From: Rhynchonema sp. JSB1_4
Taxonomy: Eukaryota; Nematoda; Chromadorea; Monhysterida; Xyalidae
Length of the DNA: 64,000 nucleotides
Direction: 5' to 3'
Assembly (NCBI GenBank): GCA_030248065.1
Contig: JASAMV010000212.1
Location: 24,464 to 88,463 of the forward strand
Both the position numbers and the translations under genes were made by a program. The notes under the pieces are model-generated. The model worked only from the letters and a program-made list of their open reading frames with translations. It did no database searches and was not told the origin of the DNA. Of this stretch, positions 35,301 to 46,996 are shown in pieces. Each line of letters starts with the position of its first letter. Within the stretch, counting starts at the first letter, position 1.

Positions 35301-35674
35301 TTTCACGGAAGTCGTGCCACACGTCGAAAGTATTGCATCTCGCATTAATGAGAGGAAAATATCTCGATGAAGCTCACCAAATCTGCCAGCAGCTTATCAA
35401 ATTCAGATTTGGTCTTCGATGGAATAACGAGCTGACCGCCGTGGAAATTGGTGGATTTCACGTTTTCGCAATTCTTGATGGAGTCATTAAAACCCTGCTG
35501 TTTTGATACATAACCGTAACATTTGCTGCCGTGGAAAAACGCCTTTGCCATGTTATTTTTATTTCCCGTCGCATTAAAAGAGAAGCATTCGGATTTTAGA
35601 TCTTGAAAGGTCAAAGTCTGTTTGGTGCCGATGGTCAGCAGCAGAAGAACACCACCTAATATATTGATGAGCAT
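29375..35674 (-). CDS. Gene 4: intact CTLD-CCP-CCP-TM receptor with divergent CCPs, 439 aa
   Basis: Minus-strand exons: 35674-35378 (signal peptide MLINILGGVLLLLTIG plus CTLD N-half), 33678-33462 (CTLD C-half, TTWIGIRK to VVCQHD), 30370-30182 (CCP1, C-P-A-L-P-S to LTNC), 30118-29906 (CCP2), 29824-29620 (stalk and TM), 29573-29375 (tail, SSAYSSPS, C-terminal DSNLD). Summed length 1320 nt is divisible by three and all junctions are GT-AG in family phase. Its CCPs are only distantly like those of genes 1, 3, 5, 6 and 7. They do resemble the dead CCP exons in the repeat blocks (MVTCEGGQLMSDGSELTNC against TVTCGAGRLMSAGNQLTKC), so gene 4 may keep the ancestral type. Intron 1 holds a nested foldback (33731-35225). 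Confidence 0.8.
30530..31460. repeat. Repeat block, reference copy, with opposed dead CCP exons
   Basis: The block runs from a GCATTTCAAA/CTGCTGAGAAAG start, past a GGGCTTTATTCAGAAGGGGG-like stretch, to a plus-strand CCP relic at about 30795-30935 (CSWFSHTTGMKTVTC, then LTKC). A minus-strand CCP relic follows at about 31050-31165. The relics keep the NVTC/TVTC, Gly-rich turn and last Cys of a CCP C-half but have stops and no flanking exon. Other copies: 1260-1700, 2400-3490, 11340-12044, 18380-19560, 38750-39640, 40170-41900, 48440-49400, 49950-51460, and the inverted copies in 56450-59520. Confidence 0.65.
31605..31811. repeat. About 200-bp hairpin (probable MITE)
   Basis: GAGTTATATTTGTCCATTTT at the left returns inverted at the right (AAAATGGACAAGTATAACTC). 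The arms are long and nearly symmetric about a short centre near 31710. Located in the gene 4 intron. Confidence 0.6.
32355..32600. repeat. About 240-bp hairpin
   Basis: GGCAACGCTAATTTGCAGTGCACATTC-type sequence on the left returns inverted at about 32560-32595, with inner GTACGTAC and AAAGAGTGCG-like words. No coding; probably a MITE. Confidence 0.5.
32761..33036. mobile_element. TTGGTCGCACAATG MITE, copy 2
   Basis: 276 bp with inverted ends TTGGTCGCGCAATGACT and AGTCATTGTGCGACCAA, flanked by TA (32759-32760 and 33037-33038). Lies in the gene 4 intron. Confidence 0.8.
33901..34126. mobile_element. 226-bp GGGTGG...CACCC MITE, second copy
   Basis: Same ends and length as 26304-26528. AGT is repeated at 33898-33900 and 34127-34129, consistent with a 3-bp target duplication. 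Confidence 0.7.
34612..35183. mobile_element. 572-bp TTAA-flanked hairpin MITE (piggyBac-like)
   Basis: TTAA lies on both sides (34608-34611 and 35184-35187). The ends AGGG, then GCGACAT(T/C)ATTATTTTTCACG, are inverted at the other end. The arms are near-complete inverted repeats of about 250 bp. TTAA duplications are typical of piggyBac-type elements. No ORF of its own. Confidence 0.75.
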
Positions 35675-36360
35675 GATGAAACTGCCTTGAATCTAATTGC
35701 CGATAATTTCTTGAATTCAATTTCGAATGATCAATATTTGCGAATAAATATATTATTCGATTGCCCAGCATGCACAGTATACGGTGATTACGATGCTCGT
35801 AGATGCGTGGCCGATTCACTGGTTACGGAGGTTGATACACAAATATACAGTATTACGCACTGCCACGTCTGACCGCTATGTGCTGCATGTTTGATTATTG
35901 ACCCGAAGCGTTTTGCGTTCCTCGTTGTCTGTCGATCTCATCCAATTGTCGGAGAATATCGATAAATCCCTTCGTACGCTGATGCGGCGCTCACAACGGG
36001 CTCTGTTTAGTCATCGGCCTGAAATGATGGACAAAGTTCGTGAACCCCTGAAAAAAATCGATTTTTGTAGAAAAAAGTTGATTTCAGCGTTCAAAGTGTT
36101 CCACATGGCGAGCAGAGCACAACAAGTGTGCCGGATTATAAGTCACACATGCACACGTTTTCAGATAAAATATTCACCTCGACGCCACGCATCTTTTCTC
36201 CATTGAATTCCGTTGTTCCGCGATTCATGTACCCCTTTTTGGCAGCACCGAGTCCTTGCCAGCTCGAATGGATATGCGCTAAATCAAAAATTTGGTTGAT
36301 TGAAAGTTTTAATAATTTTGTCCATTAACGTCGGCGAGTATCGCTCTCACACGGCAATCG
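35675..36360. other. Gene 4 upstream block and second-type tail relic
   Basis: The first 200 bp match the conserved upstream block of genes 2, 5 and 8. At about 35935-36035 the minus strand carries a decayed copy of the second tail type (compare 46130-46292). I see nothing recognisable in the rest. Confidence 0.45.
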
Positions 36361-36902
36361 TTGAAAACGCCTTCGGTGCCGGTTGTTTAAAAAAACTTGT
36401 TCTTTAAAAAATAATTTTTAAGGAACAAATTTTTTATGAAGCTCAGATTTTGCTTTTTTTAAAGTTGCCAAAAATGGGCTGAAATGTCCAAAAATTGAGG
36501 CAAGGCTTTTTCGAGGCAAGAAATTGGCGCTTTTTTCTGTGAAATCCAAAATCGCGCCTGCAGCGCCTTGTACTGTCCCCAAACTTGTACAAGGATGCAC
36601 GGGGTTGCATGCTACAATACATTAAAGTAACATCATTAGTCAACATCAACCTCAGACTGCAGAATCTGCACAATATTACCGGGTGTCACCACACAAGTTC
36701 GGCCTCAGGCGAAAGTTTTTTAATTTTTTCAAAAATGTGCTGTCTCGATTTCATATCCTGAAACGTCGTTTATACTGCAACACGTTTTCTGGTAAAAAAA
36801 TTTTCGTCAAAAAAATCAAAATAATTTTTTTTTAAAAAGCCCGTTAATTAAAAATTTTTTCAATCATGCTTCGGTGCGGCAATGATGTGTTGGAAGATAA
36901 GT

Positions 36903-37130
36903 TTGATGTGGCATATACGTATATGGATCAAAAGTTGACGGTTACGGTAATTCTGCCACGAATATGATTACGGTAGCCACAAGTCAAACGTCGGAAACGT
37001 GTTCGGTATTGACGTGGCATATGCTGTACGTGTATGGATCTAAAAGTGGCCGGTTACGGTAAGTCCGCCTCGAATATGATCATGGTAGCCACAAGGCAAA
37101 CGTCGAAACGTGTTCGGTACTGTAACGATG
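36903..37130. repeat. Second tandem pair of the repeat of about 110 bp
   Basis: Paralogous to 28775-29010, within the duplicated 3' flank of genes 4 and 5. Confidence 0.6.
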
Positions 37131-37496
37131 CCAACAAGATTGTTTTCGGCACTTTCACGGCTTAATGTTACCGTTTTAAGCTGAATTAAGGTTCAAATTC
37201 TTGTCAATGAGATATCTTCAAAAGGAATTCAATGCCAAGGTTTGCATTCAAAGGGGAATACCTTCGACCTTTTTCATAAGTCAGTAGTCAGTGAGTGATC
37301 ACATGTTAGATATCATGATATCAGCCAATACATAAAGCAAAAAAAAGTTGCAGGCTGAAATTGCAATCGATGATGTTGCGTCCATAAAATCGTCATTTTT
37401 AAGGAACGGTCGAAAAAAACACAATTCAGATGCGCAAAAAGCAATTAAAATTTCTAAATTTGCCCGAGACTGTCCCGTTTTGAGAAATCTTCATCT

Positions 37497-40400
37497 TCAA
37501 TCCAAATTACTGTCTTGTTTCTGTGTGTCCTCCGGCCCCCCTCCCACGGTGACCGCGTGACTCTCAGTCGTGCTCAGTTCTTCGTTTTTCTCAACGTCGG
37601 CCTTTGCCTTCTTTGGGTCATTCGACGGGCTATTATAGGCACTCGACTCCGTCGTTTGGTCGGTTGTCTTGGCACTTTCGGTTGGTTGGTCAGGACTGGA
37701 AATGGTTGGGATTAGTGCTGATAATTTGAAGAACTATACCACATACTAAAACGTCACATACTTTTTATCGTGTTTTGCATCTTTTGGTTCCTCAATATTT
37801 TCTTTCCCCTGATGTTTCCTGTATCGATATCCGCCATAGAAGGCAACTGCTGCGATCAATAACGCTACGAACACCACAACGCAGATGACCACAATCGGAA
37901 TTATCAGGTTGGTGGATGGGGTAGGGGTCGTGGTGGCTGAGGTAGTGGGCGTTGGTGCTGAATTGCAGTTGTGTCATGGCTTATCGAATTTGCAACAGTT
38001 TTCAATTTTTCCATAATTTTCCTTCACTGTTGCCATACCTTGTTCACACGTCGGCAGTTCATCGTCCCAATCGCCTTTGTTGCACTTGATCTCCTTCGTG
38101 CCTTCGGTGTCTGCCTCTGACCAGATGAAACCCGGTTTGCATTCGATCTGCGCCGATTTGGTGTGATAGACAAAGTCGGTGGGTTGGGAATCGCTCAGTT
38201 GGATGTTCTTCTCGGCAGGAATGGAACTGACGTCACAACCTGTGTGTGGTGGGGAAGCTCATTTTTTCAGTGTGTCATTGTCACCAGATGATTCATCACA
38301 AGGTACCTTTATCGCACGGCGGTAAATCAGCCGGTGCCTTGCCTTCGGCGTCCGTCCATTTTTCGGCAGAACATTGGAATTCCTTCTGCCGCACACCTCC
38401 CCAACTGAAACCTGGCTTTTTGCATTGCGCTTTGATCTTGGTGTACGGCAAACTGGGATCTTCAGGCGGTTTTTCGATTTCGACTTCGTTTTGAAAGGTA
38501 GATGGCGCCGGGCAGGCTAGAAAATGGATTTTTGTGTGGTGGATGTGGCTCTTGCATTAAATATCATCTTTGTAAATCTTTATTTTCACGACAAGGTTGT
38601 CCGGACTCGCTGTCTTTGATGAGATTAAACTGTGGCGCATTGAATACTGCACTAAATTTTCTGAGATGGTCGGGATGGGGCTGGCTGTTGGGGGGTATCC
38701 GGAAAATATTAGTGAGATATATAAACATTAAAATGGTAAATTATTTACTGCTACCGCTTTGTGTGGCTTTGAAAAGCACACGTAATTCTATCTGCTGAGA
38801 AAGTGCGAAAATGATTTGTTTATGCACGCTTTTATAGTAAAAAAAACTTTGTCTTTTTTGGCCGACTTTTCGGAGTATTTTTATCCCCAAATAGCCCCGG
38901 GGCGCTTCGGCCCCAGAGTCCGGGAGGGCTTTATTCAGAAGCGGCTCCATATGTGACACTTCGTTACGTCGAGCAGGTTTATGACACAGCATGCGTTTGC
39001 CACAACCGTGTCCAATCAACACAGTGCATGTTCGTTAGATTGCAGTTGGTTCGGTTACACAACCGGAATGAAGACGGTCACTTGCGGAGCTGGAAGGTTA
39101 ATGAGTGCCGGAAATCAGCTGACCAAATGCACCAAGCCTCACTCAGCTTCGCCACTGATGTACTATGTATGTTTATTTTAACTAAAACACCACAATAACA
39201 CCCACAACAAGTTCATCAATAGTGAAAGTGAGCCACTTTGGATGCATCTGAGCAGGTCCTTTTGGCAGCTCATCAACTTCCCACCTCCATATATGACATT
39301 CGTCCAACCAGCTGAGTGATCGTGTCAACTACTGTCTCCAGCACAATGCACGGACGCATCTGATGGGCGCACGGCAGTAGTGCCAAAGACTGCTTGTTGG
39401 GTTCGACAAAGTTGTCGTTTGATGGCAACACATATGTAAGTTTCGGTGGTGTGTGGGCACTAGACATCAAAACTCACGGCCGCGCCATCAGCAAGATTGA
39501 GAGAAATAAACGCAATGAAGACAATGCGCTACTGTTCGCTTTTGTTTACAGAAACCCGAGTGCTGCGCCGTTTGGAAATTTTCGCACGCAAATATTTGAA
39601 TTTTATTGCAAATTCTCCTTCCCGCTTGAATGTACTTAGTGCAGTAATGTTTGTCTGTTTCCCCCTGCGTTCGCAGACAGACCCAGGCGCCAGGGCTCGT
39701 CAGTGCGAACGCCTCTGGCAAATTTGCCTCCAAAAAGCCCCACCAGCAGATCTTGTTGCTGGGCTGTGTGAAAAACTCTACAACAGAGTTATCGTCACAT
39801 CGATCTGTGCATACCGAGGGCAGAGAGCCACTACAAGCAGTTCACATAGTGAAGTCACAATGTAGCCCTGAGCCCCTGAATCCCAGGGTTGCTGGCGTGC
39901 CGTAAACTCATGTTTGGATGCGTTTGATCCGGGGGATTAATCTTACCACACAAACATTCATACTGAAATGCATTCAATACTGTATGTGATTTTTACAAGT
40001 ATTTCTTTTCGCGGAAAAGTTCGCTGGACTTATTTGACGAGATTAAACTGTCAGAAGTTGCTGAATACAGAGCCAAATTTTCTGAGGTGGTGGGGATATC
40101 ATGGGGCTGGCTGGTGGACGGTATCCGGAAAACAAACTAGTGAGATATGTAAACTGTAAAAGGGTAAATTATTTACTGCTATCGCTGTGTGTGCTTTCAA
40201 AGCACGCATACCTTGCAATCTGCTGAGAAAGTGTGAAAAAATGACTTGTTTATGCCCGCTTTTGTGACTGAGAACTGTGCCCGCTGATTCCCTGGGCCCC
40301 CTGGGTGTTTAAGACCTTTGCCCTGGTGGGCTTTATGCAGAAGAGGGACTCCATATTAGATTCTTCGTCACGTGACGTCTGGTGAGACGTCCGGTGCGGT

Positions 40401-43400
40401 CGCCGGTCCGATCACCGAGTTTGATATCAGCCTGTTTTGTTTGCCTCGCTTGATGGTGGAGAGATGCTCGACAGAAAATCTTGGCTATCAGAACATAATC
40501 GTCCGGAGCTGCCTTTGAAATTAGGCTGGACAAATAAAATCAGCTGGTTTGCTGCAGTCCCCACTCCTGCTGGTGGGGTTTATTCGGAAGGGGTAAGGAA
40601 AACTCCGGTACTGCTATCGCTTAGTGTGCATGTCAAAGGACGCGTAGCTCCATCTGCTGAGAAAGTGCGAAAATGATTTGTTTATGCCCGCTTTTGTAGT
40701 ATAAAACTTTGCCTTTTTTGGCCGACTTTTGGGATGTGTTTTTTTAACCCCCAATAGCCCCGGGACGTTTCCGCCCAGAGACCGGGGGGCAGGTTTGGGA
40801 AAAAAATTTTTTTAAACAAGTTTTTTTTTTAAATTTTTTTTTAAAAAGTCTGAGATTCGGGGAAATTTTACCAAATTTGCCTAAAAAACGCGCAAAATCG
40901 CGAAAAAATGCAACTTTAATTGACAAGTCACTTTTGTGACTTGGTTTGCATCACTTATCAAGGGTGTTTACGTCATTTCGGTACGATCCAACAGTCTGTG
41001 CTTGATATGGACCGATGATTGCTGCTCTGTGGTATCGGACACAACAATTTGTGGCCGAATAAGCAAGATTCACTCATAAACCACACAGAATTGAGAATAT
41101 AAGCTGCAGAAATACTTGTCGGGCAGCTGAATCAGTCGTATATGACCGACCTGATGGGGTATGACATCGAAGTACCATGTAGGCACATGCATACTGTGTC
41201 CCATGTACCAAGGGAAGGTATAATAACATCATTTGGGGTATCTTAGGTACCAAATACATGCCCCAAAGGTGATTTTGTGAAGAAAATTTGTCGACCCTTG
41301 AGAAAAAATGACAAAAAAATAACCCCCAAAAAGGCCATTTTTGGACGTTTTAGAACATTTTGTTCCCCCGAAAATTTTTAAAAAAAATTTTTTAAAAAAA
41401 AAAATTTTTTTTTCAAAAACCTTTTTTTGCCCAACCCTGCCGGGGGGGCTTATTGATAAGGGGGCTCCTAATGTAAAACTTCGTTACGTCGAGCACGTTA
41501 ACTCCGGTATGCGTTTGCCACAACCGTATCCAATCAACACAGTGCGAGTTCGTTGGGCTCCAGATTGCAGTTGGTTCAGTCACGCAACTGGAATGAAGAC
41601 GGTCACTTACGGAGCTGGAAGGTTAATGAGTGCCGGAAATCAGCTGACCAAATGCACCAAGCCTCACTCAGCTTCGCAACTGATGTACTGTGTAGATGTA
41701 TGTTGTTTAGTTTAATTAAACACTACAATAACAACCACAACAAGTTCAGCAGTAATGAAAGTGAGCCACTTTGGATGCGTTTGGGCAGGTCTCTTTTTCG
41801 CAGCTCACCAACTTCCCACCTCCACATGTGACCTTCGTCTGAGACCAGTTGAGTGATCTTGCCAACTGCTGTCCCCAGCACAATGCACTTACGCGGGGGT
41901 TGAAAACGACTTTCGGATCGTCAAGAAGGTTCAGTTTAGGCTGTTTGACCTATTTTGCGGGCAGTTCAACTGATAGCTGAGAACTGCAGCAGACGTAGCT
42001 GATCAGAAACTGTGTCGCTTCTTTACCGATTGTGTGTGTTCTCTCCCACACTTTCTTCTAAAAAAGCTCAACCTTCATTAAAACAACGATTGTATATGTA
42101 ATGGAAATTCGTAGTCCACAAAATAACCGCCAGCCCGCTACAGTATGCCTGTGGCCGTAAAAACGCGAGTGCTGCACCGGTTGCCCTTTTTGCGCTCAAC
42201 TACTTGAATTTTATTGCAAATTCTTCTTCCCGCTTGTTGCCGTTTCCTGAACCCCTGAATCCTAGGGTTGCTGGCGAGATGTGAACTCATATTTGGATGC
42301 GTTTGATTCAGAGAAGAATTGTTAGCACACAAACATTCATCCTGAAAGGCATCCGTTGAAAATGACAGTTCTTGGCAAATTTCTGGCGCTTCACTTTCTT
42401 CGTGAGAATGACGCCGAAGCACGCCTGACTGTGTGTCACTTTCAGGAACAAAATAATCTTGTTGGTTGTCCGTTAGCACGTGGGAGCTTTCCACTAAAGC
42501 CAGCGGGGCTGAACTTTTTTGCCCCAAATGTAATAGCAGCCACCGGGGCTCTATTCGGAAAACTCAGGTACTGATATCACTTTGTTTGCTTTTCAAAGCA
42601 GTACAATTCGATCTGCTGAGAAAGTGCGAAAACAATGAGCTGTTCATGCCCGCTTTTGTGATCAAAAACTGTACCCGCTGATTCTTTGGTTAACCCCAAA
42701 TAGGACCCCTGGGTGTTCAAGACCTTTGCCCGGGTGGGCTTTATGCAGAAGATGGCCTGGTGGGCTTTATCCAGAAGTTTTATGCCTCCATATGTAATAT
42801 ACTTCGTTACATGACGTCTGGTAGATAAGAAGTCCGGTGCGGTCACGGCCCGATCACCGAGTTTGATATCAGACTATGTTTGCCTCGCTTGATGGTAGTG
42901 AGATGCTCGGCAGAAAATTTTGGCCATCAGAACATAATCGTCTTTGATTTAATTGCCTTTCAAATCAGGCTGGACAAATAAAATCAGGTGGTTTCCTGCT
43001 GTTCTTCGTGTATTGATACCTAGCTATTAGACGAAATGTCCGCCAAGTACAGTTGTTTCCATCCGACGTTTCGCCCTAAATTTGGGGTTGCCAACTGATC
43101 AACAACGGTCTTTTACGTATTCACCATCCAGCAAAACAAGTGGAACATTCATTTAATGCATCATGGCGAACAAGTCGCTTGTTTTGTGACGTCTGTATTA
43201 GCCACGGCATTCGGATTTTAGATCTTGAAAGGTCAAAGTCTGTGTGCTGCCGAGGGTCAGAAGCAGAAGAACGCCACCGAAAAGCTGATTAGGAACATTA
43301 GCTTTTTTTACCGATTGTGTGTGTGTGTTCTAAGTCTTGCTTAACAAACGCGAGGCAAATGCCCTCTACAGTATGCTTTGTCTATACAAACGTGAGCGCT

Positions 43401-44872
43401 ACACTGGTTGCCTTCTTTAAATATACTTGAATAAGCTGTCAGGCGTTACGGGCCGAAACAGCAACGTGTCACTGGTCTTGCGCAAAGGCGTGCACAAAAA
43501 CATTAAACCATTTCCGTTGGGGAACCAATAACCACCAAAAATAGAAAGGTCGTGGTAAGTTTCTTGGCGTTTACTTCCCTCGTGAGAGTGGCTGTAATTA
43601 CAGTATAACCCGTGCTACCGTATGCCGTACTGGTTTTCTCCGACCATCCAAGTCGTATCAAAGATTTGCTTGTTGGGTTCGACAAGCTGGACATTATTCC
43701 GCGACTTTTCAGGCCCGGAAGTTCAGGCCCGATCTTTTCAGGCGCACATTTTCAGGCCCGGTCAATTCAGGCCCAGCATACATATTTTACTCATTTGGCT
43801 TAGGCTTAGGCTCCAGCCGTTCCCTATTCGGCCGAGCCTGAACGGCTGGGCCTGATCCTGTGCCCCGGAACTGAACCGTCGCACATAGCTGGACATTGAA
43901 TGGGATGTAAGAGGTGTCCGTTTCGGTGAGGGTAATTAAAAACTCATGGCCACACCGCCACAAGGCGCAACCCTACAAATCCCACCGTTCTTTGGGTGCA
44001 AAGTGACGTTATTCTGGGCGCTTTTGTCATTTTAGGAGCAAAATTATGGAAATTTAAGGCAGAAGTTGCACCTAAAAATGTTCTACCAAGCAGGTCGTTG
44101 ATTGCGGTAAATGTTGCTGTGTCTGCTTGTGAACTCACTTTGTAAATCATGTTGACATACAAACTTCTTCAGGTCTGTGCACGTGCCCCAGTATCCTGTT
44201 GTATAAAGTTGCTGGTAATTCAGACAGTCACCCACGCCGAGATCGCCGATGATGATCCATTTGCCATCCCAAAGATCGGTGGTCTGAATGGTTGTTCCGT
44301 TTGCCCATTCAAGGGCAGACGTGCCGGATTTACGAATCCCGATCCACGTTTGGTCGACTAGATCAATCCCCTAAACAAGTGATATTCTGTAGATCAGAAG
44401 AACAAAATCTTGAGACATAATGAAAAATCTAAGAAATAGGGCTCCGGGCGCCCTGTAAGCTGAACGTTATTCCATTCTTTGGCAGTGCTTTACTTTCACG
44501 GATGTCGTGCCACACACGTCAAAAGTATTGCATCTCGCATTAATGAGAGGAAAATATCTCGATGAAACTCACCAAATCTGCCAGCAGCTTATCAAATTCA
44601 GATTTGATCTTCGATGGGATCACGAGCTGACCGGCGTGGAAATTGGTGGATTTCACGTTTTCGCAATTCTTGATGGCGTCATTAAACCCTTGTTGTTTTG
44701 ATACATAACCGTAACATTTGCTGCCATCCAAAAACGCGTTTGTCATGTTATTTTTATTTCCCGTCGCATTAAAAGAGAAGCATTCTGACTTTAGATCTTG
44801 AAAGGTCAAAGATGCCTGTGTGGCGCCGAGGCTCAGCAGCAGAAGAACACCACCGAATATATTGATGAGCAT
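37497..44872 (-). CDS. Gene 5: intact CTLD-CCP-CCP-TM receptor, 445 aa
   Basis: Minus-strand exons: 44872-44573 (signal peptide MLINIFGGVLLLLSLGATQ plus CTLD N-half), 44370-44139 (CTLD C-half, TWIGIRK to FVCQHD), 38516-38307 (CCP1), 38239-38039 (CCP2), 37957-37762 (stalk and TM), 37695-37497 (tail, SSAYNSPS, C-terminal DSNLD). Summed length 1338 nt is divisible by three and all junctions are GT-AG with family phases. CCP2, TM and tail are almost identical to gene 1, whereas its CTLD is closest to genes 4 and 8. The last intron begins so that retention adds only YVTF before a stop. The 5.6-kb intron 2 holds the duplicated block 39982-43284 and two transposons. EPN/QPD and WND are absent from the CTLD. 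Confidence 0.82.
38750..39640. repeat. Repeat block copy with CCP relics
   Basis: Plus-strand CCP relic at about 39000-39140 and minus-strand relic at about 39255-39360. About 39180-39610 is nearly identical to 31000-31430. It continues into 39630-39770, which repeats 2650-2790. Confidence 0.6.
39982..43284. repeat. Copy B of the 2.7-3.3-kb direct duplication
   Basis: Partner of 18211-20920, longer mainly because of the 650-bp transposon at 40790-41439. It includes a plus-strand CCP relic at about 41515-41660, a minus-strand relic at about 41775-41890, and the truncated CTLD first exon at 43205-43285. Confidence 0.75.
40790..41439. mobile_element. 650-bp hAT-type MITE, deletion relative of the 4.3-kb element
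   Basis: Ends CAGGTTTGGG and CCCAACCCTG, with CCGGGGGG duplicated exactly at 40782-40789 and 41440-41447. The empty site is in copy A near 19090-19105. Its sequence equals the two ends of the 4537-8860 element joined at a CATT (about 41357-41360), so it lacks the whole 982-codon segment. Confidence 0.88.
43205..43285 (-). pseudogene. Truncated CTLD first-exon relic B
   Basis: The minus strand shows the signal-peptide stretch (GGVLLLLTLG-like) and the start of the CTLD, cut off at the same point as relic A. No ATG context or second half remains. Confidence 0.6.
43696..43886. mobile_element. 191-bp TCAGGCCCG-rich MITE with 11-bp flanking repeat
   Basis: AGCTGGACATT is repeated at 43685-43695 and 43887-43897, and the gene 4 paralogue near 33214 has it once. 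Inside, TTTTCAGGCCCG-type words recur on both strands. A related copy is at about 53525-53685. An 11-bp duplication is longer than most cut-and-paste families give. Confidence 0.65.
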
Positions 44873-45080
44873 GATGAAACTGCCTTGTATCTAATTGCCG
44901 ATAATTCCTTGAATTCAATTTCGAATGATCGAAATTTGCGAATCGATTGATTATTCGATTGAACAGCGATCACGGTGCAACTGGATGCGTGGCCGATTCA
45001 CTGGTTGCGGTTATTTGGAAGTGAACAAAATCAATACGCAAACATACAGTATTACGCACTGCCACGTCTGACCGCTGTGT
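44873..45080 (-). promoter_or_regulatory. Conserved upstream block of gene 5
   Basis: Shares the GAATTCAAGGAATTATCGGC-type core and the ATTCGAA word with the upstream DNA of genes 2, 4 and 8. Inferred promoter or 5'UTR. Confidence 0.45.
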
Positions 45081-45081
45081 A

Positions 45082-45410
45082 TGGTCCGTCCATCAGCTCA
45101 TGTCATTTGTGATGCTGCTGGCCGACCTGTTCCCTTCCTCCACGTTCTGATGAAAGAGAAATTGAGTTTCCGAAAAAAATTATTTTTGCTCCTAAATTGC
45201 TGTTTTTGTGAAATCGACGTGTTTTATCGATTTTAATTTATAATTTAATTTTTAATTTGATCGAATTCAATAATTTTCGACGCATTCTATTATTTTTTCA
45301 GTTTTTTTTGCAAAATCGCTCACACTCAATTTCTCTTTCATTAGAACGTGGAGGAAGGGAACAAACCAGCCAGCAGCAACACAAAGTGCCATGAGCTGGT
45401 GGATGGACTA
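45082..45410. mobile_element. 329-bp TA-flanked MITE upstream of gene 5
   Basis: Inverted ends TGGTCCGTCCATCAGCTCATG and TAGTCCATCCACCAGCTCATG (18 of 21 alike), flanked by TA at 45080-45081 and 45411-45412. Genes 2 and 4 lack it at the same place. A strongly diverged relative lies at about 62600-62816 in the other arm. The TA duplication suggests a Tc1/mariner type. Confidence 0.72.
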
Positions 45411-45699
45411 TACTGTAGGTTTGATTACTTGACATGAAGCCTTTTGTGGTCTTCGTTGTGTGTCTCTGATCTTCACCGTCGGAGAATGTTGATAAATCCC
45501 TCCAAAAATTAACGACGTGTTTGTTTTGAAAATAATATTATATTTATAATCAAGTAGAGATCGCAAATCATGGCAGTTTTTCAATCAACGATAGTATCCC
45601 ATCAAACCAGTGCTGTGCTCAGAAAACCAAAACATCCACATCTCAAACAGTCAGCGAGATCTGCAAATTTTACATGAAATCCCACATTTTAATCCCTTA

Positions 45700-46800
45700 T
45701 CTTTAATGTTCATCACATTGCTTCTGTGTCGTTTTCGGTTTTCCTCCCACCGTCAGCGATTGACTGAAATCTGCATGAAATTTATCAGCGTATTTATAGC
45801 GACTATACTTTGTCCGCACCGTGTGACACTCTGACAATACGTTTGGGAGAGACTTTTCAAAGCCGTTGCCTGACCCGTAAAGTGCATCATGCGGCCATAG
45901 CGGTTACGTGACTACCGACCACACACAAGTCAGTGATTTGCCAAACTTGCAGTTGCTGCCTGCGCGTGCTGCGTGCGCTTTACAGATCAGACAACACAAG
46001 CCCAGAAGACCATAAATTGGGACTTTTAAAAATAGACACTTCCAAGAGGCAACAAGGATGCAAATTTTATATAAAATCCCACATTTTTAAATTTTTTCTC
46101 TTTAATAAAAAAGCACAATGTTGTTTCTCATTCTTTTCCAGTGCCCCTCACACGTCAGCGATTGACTGAACTCAGTAATCGAGTTCAGTTCGTTCTCTTT
46201 CTCAACTGCCGCTTTTGCCCTGGCTGAATTGTTGAGTGGACTGTCGTACGCTGATGCTGCACTCACAGCGGGCTCGGTTAAGGCATCGGCCTGAAATGGC
46301 CGGGTTGTTAGTTCTTAGGTGGCTTTTCTACATTTTGCCAAAAGACTACCCACTGTTCGCGAAAGACTTCATACGACATGTAACGCAGAACACAAGTGCA
46401 TCTGCATACCGTACACGCCCACACGTTAACACCTTTAAGATGAAACATCACAAAAAATATTCACCTCGCCACCTCACTCTTCGTTGAATTCCGCTACCGT
46501 CATACATTTTGTTTCTCCGAGTTATTTTAAAAAAAAAGTTTAAAAAATTGTTTTCCCCATCCCCGGTGGCACTGCACTGTAACATGAGTGAACTTGCTGA
46601 ATCAGGCCAAGTTGCGTGTGCTCGGGTCGGCTGTTCGTGTTTTCAATTCGTGGTCTACCAGAAATACGGTTTTCGGACAGGATCAAACCGGATTACAACA
46701 TTTGGCATCAACAGCAGAATGCCGAAAAATGCTAATCATAATGATGGTTGATGGGAAATGATGCAATAAATTTGATTTTGCACGATAAGAAAATTAATAA
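45700..46800 (-). pseudogene. Collapsed receptor relic with second-type tail (left arm)
   Basis: Reading down the minus strand: about 46690-46760 is a frameshifted piece of a gene-3-like first exon (FRHSAVDAKCC in place of the signal peptide). About 46292-46130 is a tail exon of a second type, with AYDSPLNNSARAKAAVEKE. About 45790-45700 is another tail fragment. No CTLD, CCP or TM exon remains between them. The tail is clearly related to the normal one (SAY-SPL...AKA-VEK). Confidence 0.6.
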
Positions 46801-46975
46801 AGTAAAAATAGCTCGTTGGATCAACCATAAATACTGTATGCCTCACAGATCACACACTGCAAGAATTACGCTTACGAAACAAACAGTTCGATTTCCCAAC
46901 ACTGGAATATGTGAATCAGAAAGAATGGATTTGGCTAAACACAAGCAGTCACTGTTCTGTTTTGTTTAATTTTGC

Positions 46976-46996
46976 TTTATTCCAGTAATGTTTATT
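46976..46996 (-). terminator. Paired polyadenylation signals of gene 6
   Basis: Two AATAAA words on the minus strand (46976-46981 and 46991-46996), about 190-210 bp after the gene 6 stop. Gene 7 has the mirror-image pair. Confidence 0.55.
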
